Below are positions 31,623-39,288 of a DNA stretch of 64,000 nt, piece after piece. Source of the stretch: Nocardia acidivorans NBRC 108247 (GTDB lineage: Bacteria; Actinomycetota; Actinomycetes; Mycobacteriales; Mycobacteriaceae); NCBI RefSeq assembly GCF_001625085.1, contig NZ_BDAW01000025.1, positions 57,190 to 121,189 of the forward strand, read 5' to 3'. Positions within the stretch are counted from its first letter, which is position 1, and each line of letters opens with the position of its first letter. Made by a program: the position numbers and the translations under genes. The notes below the pieces were generated by a model. The model saw nothing but the letters and a program-made list of their open reading frames with translations. It had not been told where the DNA came from and did no database searches.

Positions 31623-31639
31623 GTATCCCGTAGCGAAAC
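31623..31639. promoter_or_regulatory. IclR-type operator, site g
   Basis: GTATC-CCGTAGC-GAAAC, one mismatch, in the divergent promoter between the CaiB gene (starts 31555) and the lyase gene (starts 31706). Confidence 0.68.
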
Positions 31640-31705
31640 GGTGAGCAAGATCAGTGCGGAATCCGTCCGCGCGCGCACCGAATGCCCTGGCATCGAGGAG
31701 AATTC

Positions 31706-32605
31706 GTGGACACCACACTGGTCGAGGTCTCGCCCCGCGACGGCTTGCAGAATGAATCGCGAATGGTCTCGACCGCGGCGAAGATCGAACTGATCCGGCG
31801 ATCGGTGGCGGCGGGCGTGCGCCGCATCGAAGCGGTGAGCTTCGTCAACGGTGCGCGGGTGCCGCAGATGGCCGATGCCGAGGCGGTTATGGCGGGCGTC
31901 CCGCGCGGTCCCGGTATCTCCTATGCCGGATTGGTTTTCAATGACCGCGGGCTCGATCGGGCGCTGGCCGCCGGAGTCGACGAGATCAATGTCGTGGTGG
32001 TGGCCACCGATACCTTCAGCAACCGCAACCAGGGCTGCGATACCGCCGAGGGCGTCCGGCGCTGGTTTCGCCTGGCGGAACGCGCCGCCGCCGCGGGACT
32101 GTGGCGGACGGTGACGATCGCCGCGGCCTTCGGCTGTCCCTTCGAGGGTGAAGTGCCCAAGTCCACCGTCCTGGACCTGATATCCCAAGTGGCCGAGGCG
32201 AATCCGGAGGAGATAGCGCTGGCCGACACCATCGGCGTCGGCACCCCCGATCAGGTCCGGCGACTGGTCCACGGACTGCGCTCGCTCGCACCCGATGCGC
32301 TGCCCCGCTGCCATTTTCACAACACCCGCAATACCGGCTACGCCAATGCCGTCGCGGCGCTGGAAGCCGATGCCCGCGTGCTGGACGCCAGTATCGGCGG
32401 CATCGGCGGCTGCCCGTTCGCCCCGGCGGCCACCGGCAATATCGCCACCGAGGACCTGCTGTACACCCTGGACCGCATGGGCATCGACACCGGTGTGGCC
32501 ATCGGTGCGATCATCGACACCGCCACCTGGCTCGGCGACACCCTCGGCACCCCGGTCCCCGCCCTGCTCGGCCGGGCGGGCGTCTTCCCCCACCCGTCGC
32601 GGTAG
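31706..32605 (+). CDS. HMG-CoA-lyase-like enzyme
   Basis: 299-residue TIM-barrel lyase of the HMG-CoA lyase group. Metal and active-site motifs are VEVSPRDGLQNE near the N-terminus, CHFHNTRNTGYAN (metal HxH) and the cysteine loop GGIGGCPFAPAATGNIATED. Such enzymes split 3-hydroxy-3-methyl-acyl-CoA into acetyl-CoA and a keto acid; close relatives act on methylated dicarboxyl-CoA. GTG 31706 has GAGGAG upstream. It is divergent from CaiB-1 behind operator g and probably finishes carbon-skeleton cleavage of a branched acyl-CoA. Confidence 0.9.
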   Translation: MDTTLVEVSPRDGLQNESRMVSTAAKIELIRRSVAAGVRRIEAVSFVNGARVPQMADAEAVMAGVPRGPGISYAGLVFNDRGLDRALAAGVDEINVVVVATDTFSNRNQGCDTAEGVRRWFRLAERAAAAGLWRTVTIAAAFGCPFEGEVPKSTVLDLISQVAEANPEEIALADTIGVGTPDQVRRLVHGLRSLAPDALPRCHFHNTRNTGYANAVAALEADARVLDASIGGIGGCPFAPAATGNIATEDLLYTLDRMGIDTGVAIGAIIDTATWLGDTLGTPVPALLGRAGVFPHPSR

Positions 32606-33020
32606 TCGAAGGCCCGCGTCATCCGCCATGACATGGCGCGGGCATCATTCGCCGCGACCCGTGTCATCGTCGCGTATCGCGACCGGTGTCGTTTCCGCGT
32701 ATCGCGACGGGTGTCGTTCCCGCGTATCGCGACGGGTGTCGTTCCCGCGTATCGCGACGGGTGTCGTTCCCGCGTATCGCGACGGGTGTCGTTCCCGCGT
32801 ATCGCGACGGGTGTCGTTCCCGCGTATCGCGACCGGTGTCATCCCCGCCATGTCGCAACCGGTGTCATCCCCGCTCATCGCACCCAGGTCATCCCCGCGT
32901 ATCGCGACCCATGGCGTCCCCACGCGCGGCGACCCTGACCGTCCGTCGGGGCGGCGGCCCGCCCGGACATGCGCTGGGATCGACCGTCGTGGTGGGCGGA
33001 GGGGCGTCCGCCGACCCTCG
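32606..33020. repeat. 25-bp tandem repeat array between convergent genes
   Basis: About seven nearly identical 25-base units occur back to back from 32671 to 32845, with consensus CGCGTATCGCGACGGG followed by TGTCGTTCC. Degenerate copies extend to both sides (about 32641-32670 and 32846-32925), where the unit shifts toward GTCATCCCCGC. Each unit contains CGCG-TAT-CGCG, a small dyad. There are no spacers, so it is not a CRISPR array. It fills the gap between the lyase and PrpD genes and could vary in copy number between strains. No gene is supported here. Confidence 0.85.
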
Positions 33021-34454
33021 TCATCCCGGCGTGCTTTCGGCCGGGATCCACGACGTCAAACTCGCCAGCAACGCCGTCGGATCGGGCGCGTGCACCAGTC
33101 GATAGACGTGATCGGTCACCTGATCGGCCGCGGCCGGAGTGAGCGCGGACGCGGCGTTGAGGCGGAATTTGGTGGCCAGCTCCTCGGCGGAGAGCGGGTT
33201 GTCCGGGCCGCCGCGGTTCACGTCCACCCGCTCGGTGCACGTCTGGCCCGTGCGCAGGCGCGCGGTGAGCACCGCCGGGAACTGATGCGGAAAAATGCTG
33301 TCGCAGTGGCGATCCGGGACACAGTTCACCCGTGCGGCCAGGGCCAGGCGCTTCGGGTCACGGGCGGCGGCATCGGTGAAATCCTCGTGGAACAGTCCCA
33401 GGCCGCCACCGCCCAGGAGTGCGGCCGCGACGGTGTACGGTCCGGAGAACGCGGCGTGATAACCGGATTCGGGGCGGGCCTTGACCTCGGCGGGGAAGCC
33501 TATGGTGCGCAAAGCCGCTGTCGGCGCGCCCAACTCCAATTCCGCGATATCGTCCGGATCGATACCCCGCGCCCGCAGCCGCAGCGCGGCATCGATACCG
33601 GCGTGCGTGAAATGGTTGCAGGGGTACGGTTTGAAGAACACGCCCGGCAATTCCCACTGCTCGCCGAGATCTCGGCAGACGGCATCGATGTCGGCACTGT
33701 TACCGCAAAACGCTTGCAGCAGACCGAATCTCCCTTCGATCACCGTGGGCGGTCCGGTCATCCCGGTGCGAGCGAGACCGGCCGCGGTCACCCCGGCATG
33801 CGCCGCCCAGCCGCAGTGCACGCGTTTGACGGTGCCGCCGGTGCGATTGGCTTCCAGCAGACCCGAACCCATACTCGCGGCGATCCCCATGGCGTGCGCG
33901 ATCCCGGCCGCATCGAGGTCCGAGAGCATTGCCGCGGCGGCGGCCGCGCCGACCGTGCCGCAGATGGCCGTGGCATGCAGGCCGCGTTCGAAGAATATCG
34001 AATTCCCCAGCCCGGCATCATATCCCGCCATGCCTAGGCGGATGGTGATCTCGATGCCGATGGCGACCGCATCCAGTAGCCGCGGTCCGGTGGTGTTCCG
34101 GGATTCGGCGACCGCCAGCGCGGCGGGCACCACCGAGGCCGAGGGATGCAGGACCGACGGCAAATGCGTGTCGTCGAAATCCATCGCGTGCGCGAGCGTC
34201 CCGCCGAGCAGTGCGGCGCTGGGCTCGGGCAGCGCGCCGGGCAGGCCGAGCGCGGTCGCCTGCGGTCGGCCACCCCACTCATCCACCAGGGTCCGCACCG
34301 CGACCGCGGGCGGAGTATGCAGCGCGGCAAGACTATTGCCGAGCACATCGAGCACCCGTCGGGCGGCATCGGCCCGCAAGTCCGCACCCACGCCTCGGGT
34401 TGCGGCGGTGTAGGCGAACGCGGCCAGCCGCTGGACCACCGTCGGTTCGCTCAT
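33021..34454 (-). CDS. MmgE/PrpD family dehydratase/isomerase
   Basis: 477-residue member of the MmgE/PrpD family (2-methylcitrate dehydratase, cis-aconitate decarboxylase, iminodisuccinate epimerase). Blocks include AHAMDFDDTHLPSVLHPSAS, GIEITIRLGMAG, ATAICGTVGAAAAAAML, KRVHCGWAAHAGVTAAGLAR and FKPYPCNHFTHAGIDAAL. It would dehydrate, hydrate or isomerise a tricarboxylate-like or branched dicarboxylate intermediate. Its ATG overlaps the cyclase stop (ATGA), making it the last gene of the CaiB-2 operon. The last about nine residues come from a REP-like palindrome. Confidence 0.88.
   Translation of the reverse strand: MSEPTVVQRLAAFAYTAATRGVGADLRADAARRVLDVLGNSLAALHTPPAVAVRTLVDEWGGRPQATALGLPGALPEPSAALLGGTLAHAMDFDDTHLPSVLHPSASVVPAALAVAESRNTTGPRLLDAVAIGIEITIRLGMAGYDAGLGNSIFFERGLHATAICGTVGAAAAAAMLSDLDAAGIAHAMGIAASMGSGLLEANRTGGTVKRVHCGWAAHAGVTAAGLARTGMTGPPTVIEGRFGLLQAFCGNSADIDAVCRDLGEQWELPGVFFKPYPCNHFTHAGIDAALRLRARGIDPDDIAELELGAPTAALRTIGFPAEVKARPESGYHAAFSGPYTVAAALLGGGGLGLFHEDFTDAAARDPKRLALAARVNCVPDRHCDSIFPHQFPAVLTARLRTGQTCTERVDVNRGGPDNPLSAEELATKFRLNAASALTPAAADQVTDHVYRLVHAPDPTALLASLTSWIPAESTPG
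33023..33047. repeat. REP-like palindrome forming the end of the MmgE/PrpD gene
   Basis: ATCCCGGC, a 9-base loop and GCCGGGAT form a perfect 8-bp stem. The element overlaps the final codons of the MmgE/PrpD gene and encodes its tail (WIPAESTPG) and stop. It looks like a dispersed extragenic palindrome that landed on a gene end and may act as a terminator. Confidence 0.6.
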
Positions 34455-35287
34455 CGCGACACCGCCGCGAGGGGACGCACCGGTGATCCGGTGCCACCGA
34501 CAATGCGCAGAGGCGCGAGCAGGAAGACGAATTCGGTGAGTTCGGCGGCGGCCAACTCCTCGAGCGCCAGATGCTCGAGGATGTAGATCCCGGATTCGAC
34601 CAGCAGGATGCGGTGCACCGGCAGGACGCTGTGGCCCGCACCGGGCGGAATGCACTCGTACGCGGTGGTATCGGATCCGGTCGCCACCACACCCTGTTCG
34701 GCCAGCCAGCGGGCCGCGCCCACACCCGCGCCGGGCACGCCCGAGGCGCCGCCCAGGTAGGCGTCCCGGTCGGTGAAATGGCGTGACCATCCGGTGCGGA
34801 TCAACGCGATATCGCCCGGATTCAGTTGCGTTCCGGCCTGTTTCGCGGCTGAGCGCAGATCCTCGGCGGTGATCTCATATCCGCCGGACAGGACCTCGAC
34901 ATCATGCAGCCGCGCCACATCCAGCAGGACACCGCGCCGTATCAGCCCCGGAAGATGTTCGGCCCCGTGCCGGGTGAACGCGCCGCCGCGCTGCGCCTCA
35001 TGCGCGTCCGCTCCACCGTGCAGCAGGCCCTCATGGCTCACATGACTGAGCGCGTCGATATGGGTTCCGACATGGCCGCCGGTCACAATGATCTCGTTCG
35101 CCGCCGACCCGCCGTCCGGGCGGACCATATCGCCGTGGCGGCGGATCAGGGTCATGCGAAAGCCCGGATGATTCGGTGAGCACGGCATACCGGTGAAGAA
35201 CGGCTGACCCAGCTCGATGAGCCGCACCCCGGCGGTGACGGCCGCCACCAGTGGATTTCGGGTGGATACCTGGTTCGTCCCGCTCAT
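34451..35287 (-). CDS. Cyclase-family hydrolase (kynurenine-formamidase-like)
   Basis: 278-residue cyclase-family (PF04199-type) metal hydrolase. The signature is GGHVGTHIDALSHVS near residue 70, with further ligands in PPGAGHSVLPVHRILLVE. Members hydrolyse amides or cyclic compounds such as N-formylkynurenine or isatin, which opens the option of lactam or imide ring opening here. ATGA overlaps join it to CaiB-2 upstream and MmgE/PrpD downstream. Confidence 0.87.
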   Translation of the reverse strand: MSGTNQVSTRNPLVAAVTAGVRLIELGQPFFTGMPCSPNHPGFRMTLIRRHGDMVRPDGGSAANEIIVTGGHVGTHIDALSHVSHEGLLHGGADAHEAQRGGAFTRHGAEHLPGLIRRGVLLDVARLHDVEVLSGGYEITAEDLRSAAKQAGTQLNPGDIALIRTGWSRHFTDRDAYLGGASGVPGAGVGAARWLAEQGVVATGSDTTAYECIPPGAGHSVLPVHRILLVESGIYILEHLALEELAAAELTEFVFLLAPLRIVGGTGSPVRPLAAVSR

Positions 35288-36471
35288 CGCACCACTCCCG
35301 CCGCGCGCAACTGTGTCAGGCGATCCGCGCCGACACCGTAGTCGGCCAGCACCTCGGCGGTGTGCGCACCCAGGGGCGGTCCGGTCCAGCGAATCGCCCC
35401 GGGCGTCTCCGAAAGCCGGAAAAGGATGTTCTGCATGCGAATTCGTCCCAACTCCGCATCCGGCAGGCTGATGATCGACTCCAGCGCCCGGAACTGCGGA
35501 TCGTCGAAGATATCGGCGGTGGTGTACACCGGCGCGATGGCGGCCTGCGCGTGCTCGAACGCCGCCACCACCTCCTCGGTCTTGCGGGCGGCGATCCAGG
35601 AACCGACGGCCTCGTCCAATTCGTCGGCGTGCGCGGCACGTTCGGCTCCGCTGGCGAACCAGGGGGCGCGCACCAGGTCCGGCCGCCCCACCAATCGCAC
35701 CACCCGTTCGGCCACCGATTGGGCGCTGGTGGACACCGCGACCCACTCGTCGTCGGCGGTCCGGTACAGGTTGCGCGGTGCGTTGTTGGAGGATCGATTG
35801 CCCGTGCGCGGGGGCACCTGCCCGAGCTGATCGTAGGCGGTGATGTGCGGCCCGAGCAGGGTCAGCATCGGCTCGATAATGGCCAGATCGACCTGCTGTC
35901 CCCGCCCGGTCGTCTCGCGGGATCGCAGGGCGGTCATGATGGCGAAAGCCGTTGTCAGGGCGGCGATTCCGTCTGCCAGACCGAACGGGGGCAGCGTCGG
36001 CGGGCCGTCGGGCGCACCGGTCATGGCCGCGAACCCGCTCATCGCCTCGGCGAGGGTGCCGAATCCCGGGCGCTGCGCGTACGGGCCGATCTGGCCGAAA
36101 GCGGTCACGCGCGCCAGCACCAATCGCGGATTGATCTCGCACAGTGCGGCGTACCCCAGACCCCAGCGCTCCAGGGTGCCCGGCCGGAAGTTCTCGATGA
36201 CCACGTCGGCGTCGGCGACCATGCGGCGGAACAACTCCTGACCCTCGGGTGCGCCGAGATACAGGGTCACCGACCGTTTACCCCGGCCGATCATCTTCCA
36301 CCACAGGCCGATTCCGTCCCGCTGCGCGCCGTGGCCGCGCACCGGATCACCGCGCGGATGCTCGATCTTGATCACCTCGGCCCCGAAATCGGCCAGCAGC
36401 GTGGCCGCCAGCGGTCCGGCGAACAATGTCGCGATGTCGAGCACCTTGATTCCTGTCAGCGGCCCGGTCAT
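35284..36471 (-). CDS. CaiB/BaiF family III CoA-transferase (2)
   Basis: 395-residue CoA-transferase, paralogous to the gene at 30341 but clearly divergent. Blocks are GIKVLDIATLFAGPLAATLL, ADFGAEVIKIEHPRGDPVRG, VIENFRPGTLERWGLGY and the catalytic Asp167 in FGLADGIAAL. GGGAG precedes ATG 36471, and operator h lies 24 bases upstream. It is the first gene of a three-gene operon and divergent from the imidase-like gene. Two transferases in one island suggest two different acids are activated. Confidence 0.92.
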   Translation of the reverse strand: MTGPLTGIKVLDIATLFAGPLAATLLADFGAEVIKIEHPRGDPVRGHGAQRDGIGLWWKMIGRGKRSVTLYLGAPEGQELFRRMVADADVVIENFRPGTLERWGLGYAALCEINPRLVLARVTAFGQIGPYAQRPGFGTLAEAMSGFAAMTGAPDGPPTLPPFGLADGIAALTTAFAIMTALRSRETTGRGQQVDLAIIEPMLTLLGPHITAYDQLGQVPPRTGNRSSNNAPRNLYRTADDEWVAVSTSAQSVAERVVRLVGRPDLVRAPWFASGAERAAHADELDEAVGSWIAARKTEEVVAAFEHAQAAIAPVYTTADIFDDPQFRALESIISLPDAELGRIRMQNILFRLSETPGAIRWTGPPLGAHTAEVLADYGVGADRLTQLRAAGVVR

Positions 36472-36494
36472 GGCCAATCTCCCTATCCCCGAGT

Positions 36495-36511
36495 GTTTCC
36501 CACAGTGAAAC
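36495..36511. promoter_or_regulatory. IclR-type operator, site h
   Basis: GTTTC-CCACAGT-GAAAC, perfect half-sites, 24 bases upstream of CaiB-2. Confidence 0.75.
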
Positions 36512-36578
36512 TTTCGGGAAACCTGCGGCGTTGACTACCAGCGCATCGTACTGCGATGATCGCACAGTTGGTAAAGAT

Positions 36579-36595
36579 GTTTCGCACAAGGAAAC
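36579..36595. promoter_or_regulatory. IclR-type operator, site i
   Basis: GTTTC-GCACAAG-GAAAC, perfect half-sites, just before the ribosome site of the imidase-like gene. Confidence 0.75.
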
Positions 36596-36606
36596 TGGAG
36601 ACGGTA

Positions 36607-38091
36607 GTGGCCGACAATGATCTGGTGATCCGGAACGCCCGGGTGGTTCGGCCCGGTGACGCATCCACCGCACTGCCCGAACCACAGGACATCGTCGTCG
36701 CCGACGGCCGGATCATCCGGGTGGGCGCGGGCCTGGCGCAGGGCGCGGCCGAGACCGTCGATGCGGGCGGGCGGTTGGCTTTTCCGGGAGTCGTTGACGC
36801 CCATCAGCATTGGGGGATCTACGCCGACCTCGGCGATGACACCGAGACCGAGAGCCGCGCCTGTGCGCAGGGCGGCGTCACCACCTCACTGAGTTATCTG
36901 CGCACCGGGCGCTACTACCTCAACCGCGGCGGCTCGTACCGGGATTTCGTTCCCGAGGCGCTCGACCGGATGGCGGGGCGCGCCTACGTCGACCACGCCC
37001 TGCACCTCGCGCCGATGACGCGTGAGCACATCGCCGAGATACCGTTCCTGGTAGAGGAATTCGGCATCACCTCGTTCAAGATCTTCATGTTCTACGGTGG
37101 CCACGGACTGCACGGGCGTTCACACGACCAGGCGGACTTTCTGATGATCCCGCCCACCGAACGCTACGATCTGGCGCACTTCGAATTCGTCATGCGCGGT
37201 CTGCGCAGCGCGCGCGAGCGCTACGGCGAACTGATCACCCTGTCGCTGCACTGTGAAACCGCCGAAATCATGGCCGCCTACACCGAACTCGTCGAAGCCG
37301 ACCGTACGCTGACCGGCCTGCGCGCCTACAGTGCGTCGCGTCCGGCGCATTCGGAGGGCCTGGCCATCACGGTGGCCTCGTATCTGGCCCATGAGACCGA
37401 ATTCCCGAATATCAATCTGCTGCACCTGTCCTCGGACAAGGCCGTGGACGCCGCGCTGCGCATGGCGTCGGCGTTCCCGCATATCGACTTTCGGCGAGAG
37501 GTCACCATCGGGCATCTGCTCGCCGATGTGGACAGCGCGCACGGGATCGGCGGCAAGGTCAATCCGCCGCTGCGCGAACGCGCCGATGTCGAGGCGCTGT
37601 GGCGACATCTGCTGGCGGGTGATATCGATTGGGTGGTCAGCGATCACGCGTGCTGCCGCGCCGAGGAGAAGTTCGGCGACGATCCGCAGGATGTCTTCCT
37701 GGCCAAATCCGGATTCGGCGGGGCCGAGTACCTGCTGCCCGGACTGGTCGGGGAGGGGCTCGCGCGCGGACTGCCCCTGGGCCGCATCGCCGAATTGACC
37801 TCCGCCGCACCCGCCCGCCGCTACGGGCTCACCGATAAGGGCTCCCTGGACCCCGGCGCGGATGCCGATATCGTGCTGGTCGATCCGCACGCGCGGTGGA
37901 CCGTTCGGGCCGCGGACTCCGAATCCGCCCAGGAATACACGCCTTTCGAAGGCTTCGAGATGAAGGCCCGGGTGACCGATGTCTTCCTGCGTGGTCGCCG
38001 CATCGTCCGCGACGGCCACATCGAGGGCACGCCGCGCGGCCGCTATCTGCGCCGGGTACCGGCCGCGACCGTCACGAACGCGCGGGTCTGA
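36607..38091 (+). CDS. Hydantoinase/dihydropyrimidinase-type amidohydrolase (candidate imidase)
   Basis: 494-residue cyclic amidohydrolase. The binuclear metal set is visible: HxH in VDAHQHWGIY, the carboxylated Lys in TSFKIFMFYGG, His in LSLHCETAE, His in LLHLSSDKAV and Asp in WVVSDHACC. Enzymes of this group open hydantoins, dihydropyrimidines and cyclic imides; imidases of this fold hydrolyse maleimide and succinimide. GTG 36607 with GGAG six bases upstream is the start, because the longer frame would place operator i inside the gene. It is the last enzyme gene of the island. Confidence 0.87.
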   Translation: MADNDLVIRNARVVRPGDASTALPEPQDIVVADGRIIRVGAGLAQGAAETVDAGGRLAFPGVVDAHQHWGIYADLGDDTETESRACAQGGVTTSLSYLRTGRYYLNRGGSYRDFVPEALDRMAGRAYVDHALHLAPMTREHIAEIPFLVEEFGITSFKIFMFYGGHGLHGRSHDQADFLMIPPTERYDLAHFEFVMRGLRSARERYGELITLSLHCETAEIMAAYTELVEADRTLTGLRAYSASRPAHSEGLAITVASYLAHETEFPNINLLHLSSDKAVDAALRMASAFPHIDFRREVTIGHLLADVDSAHGIGGKVNPPLRERADVEALWRHLLAGDIDWVVSDHACCRAEEKFGDDPQDVFLAKSGFGGAEYLLPGLVGEGLARGLPLGRIAELTSAAPARRYGLTDKGSLDPGADADIVLVDPHARWTVRAADSESAQEYTPFEGFEMKARVTDVFLRGRRIVRDGHIEGTPRGRYLRRVPAATVTNARV

Positions 38092-38401
38092 GCGCGAGCT
38101 CCGCGCGCACCCGCAGCAGTTCGGCCGCGAGTACGGCATTGGCGTCCTCGAGCTCGAGGATCCGGGCGATCGCGGCGAGATTGATGCCCTCGGCGGCCAG
38201 GGCGATGATGCGCTGCAATCGCACCAGATCGTCCCCGCTGTAGCGGCGGGTGCCACCGGCGCTGCGGGCGGGCAGGATCAGGCCGTGCTGTTCATAGAGC
38301 CGTAGCGTCTGCACCCCGATGCCGGCCAGCTCGGCGGCGACCGAGATCGCGTACACGGCGCGGCTCGAACCCGGTAGGTGCTGTTCAGGGGGATGCGGCA
38401 T
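38072..38401 (-). CDS. MerR/HspR-like regulator
   Basis: 109-residue MerR-family regulator with VYAISVAAELAGIGVQTLRL, YEQHGLILPARSAGGTRRY and a short coiled-coil tail, close to HspR in layout. It is divergent from the hsp20 gene, so a heat-shock role is likely. Its 3' end overlaps the end of the imidase-like gene by 20 bases. Candidate binding sites lie in the shared promoter region. Confidence 0.85.
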   Translation of the reverse strand: MPHPPEQHLPGSSRAVYAISVAAELAGIGVQTLRLYEQHGLILPARSAGGTRRYSGDDLVRLQRIIALAAEGINLAAIARILELEDANAVLAAELLRVRAELALRPARS

Positions 38402-38453
38402 GGGACTCCTCAGGATCGCCGGGTCTCCGGATTAGATTACCTGTGCTTCAATC

Positions 38454-38479
38454 TTGCACTCTCCTGGTGCGAGTGCTAA
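38454..38479. promoter_or_regulatory. CIRCE-like element (HrcA operator)
   Basis: TTGCACTC-N9-GAGTGCTAA matches the CIRCE consensus TTAGCACTC-N9-GAGTGCTAA except at the left end. This suggests HrcA control of hsp20 and perhaps of the merR gene. Confidence 0.8.
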
Positions 38480-38491
38480 ATAATATCTATG

Positions 38492-38513
38492 TCAGATGAC
38501 AGAGGTTATCTGA
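38492..38513. promoter_or_regulatory. Second palindrome upstream of hsp20
   Basis: TCAGAT-N10-ATCTGA, a perfect 6+6 repeat. A related AGGTAATCTAA sequence lies near 38432-38442 on the minus strand. It is a possible site for the adjacent MerR/HspR-like protein. Confidence 0.5.
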
Positions 38514-38541
38514 ACAAGAGACTATGAGATTGGAGTGAGAG

Positions 38542-38973
38542 GTGGCGACCATGCTGATGCGCACTGATCCGTTCCGTGATCTGGATCGATTGACGCAGCA
38601 GGTGTTCGGCACGGCGGCCCGTCCCGCGGTCATGCCGATGGATGCCTGGCGCGACGGCGACGAATTCGTCGCCGAGTTCGATCTGCCCGGTATCGATCCG
38701 GAATCCCTGGACATGGACGTCGAACGCAATGTGGTGACGGTCCGGGCCTCGCGCCCCGAATTGGATTCCGGACGATCCATGCTCGCCGCGGAGCGCCCGC
38801 GCGGCGTCTTCAGCCGCCAACTGTTCCTGGGTGAGAGCCTGGATACCGAGAAAATCCGCGCCGACTACCGAGATGGTGTGCTGCGCTTGACGATTCCGGT
38901 GGCCGAGAAGGCCAAACCCCGCAAGATCGAGATCGCCCGCCATGACGGCGACCGGCAGGCGATCAACGCCTGA
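38542..38973 (+). CDS. Small heat-shock protein Hsp20
   Basis: 143-residue alpha-crystallin-type chaperone, similar to Hsp18/Acr proteins of actinobacteria. It has the N-terminal [15 protein letters not shown], an alpha-crystallin domain from about residue 35 ([20 protein letters not shown]) and the closing [11 protein letters not shown] motif. GTG 38542 follows a GGAGTGAGAG stretch; ATG 38551 is an alternative. CIRCE-like and palindromic sites upstream indicate heat-shock regulation. Confidence 0.93.
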   Translation: MATMLMRTDPFRDLDRLTQQVFGTAARPAVMPMDAWRDGDEFVAEFDLPGIDPESLDMDVERNVVTVRASRPELDSGRSMLAAERPRGVFSRQLFLGESLDTEKIRADYRDGVLRLTIPVAEKAKPRKIEIARHDGDRQAINA

Positions 38974-39052
38974 GCGTTCCTGAAACTTTCCGTCGCGGGG
39001 TGGGTCCGGTTGATCGGATCCCGGTCCCACCCCATTGGATCGGGGAATTTCC

Positions 39053-39229
39053 ATGAGAGTGTCTTCGCAGACCGCCGACCGCGCACATCGCGGCGGTCGA
39101 CGTGACGAACCGCGGCGTCGTACTGCCGCAACGGATTCCGATGATGTGCCGGTGGTGTACTGGCCCGAACCGAGTCGGCTGGATTCCTGGTGGAACGCCG
39201 TGATGCAACCCGCTGGCGGTCATCGCTGA
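39053..39229 (+). CDS. Small hypothetical protein
   Basis: 58-residue basic then Trp-rich peptide ending VYWPEPSRLDSWWNAVMQP. I do not recognise it. It lies 79 bases after hsp20 on the same strand and could be co-transcribed. The ribosome site is weak. Moderate chance of being real. Confidence 0.4.
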   Translation: MRVSSQTADRAHRGGRRDEPRRRTAATDSDDVPVVYWPEPSRLDSWWNAVMQPAGGHR

Positions 39230-39246
39230 AGTGCGTGGTCGCACTC

Positions 39247-39288
39247 AGTAGGCGATGAAGAGGATTCAGTGGGCGATGAAGAGGATTT
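39247..39288. repeat. 21-bp imperfect direct repeat at the DUF1059 gene end
   Basis: AGTAGGCGATGAAGAGGATT at 39247 is repeated as AGTGGGCGATGAAGAGGATT at 39268. The repeat duplicates the last codons of the DUF1059 gene just beyond its stop, probably by replication slippage. Confidence 0.75.

Noticed and set aside
31556..32629. N-terminal extension of the CaiB-1 frame to 762 residues
   Set aside because: The extension crosses operator g and lies antisense to the HMG-CoA-lyase-like gene. CaiB homology and a ribosome site begin at ATG 31555.
32641..32925. CRISPR array
   Set aside because: The 25-base units are directly joined with no spacers, and no cas genes are present.
32633..33105. Coding frames across the tandem repeats giving repeated RYRDGCRSRVS-type peptides
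   Set aside because: They arise from a unit in which several frames stay open; no ribosome site or family support exists, and both strands give similar repeats.
36556..36606. Longer N-terminus for the imidase-like gene
   Set aside because: It would include operator i inside the coding region. GTG 36607 has a good ribosome site and a typical N-terminus.
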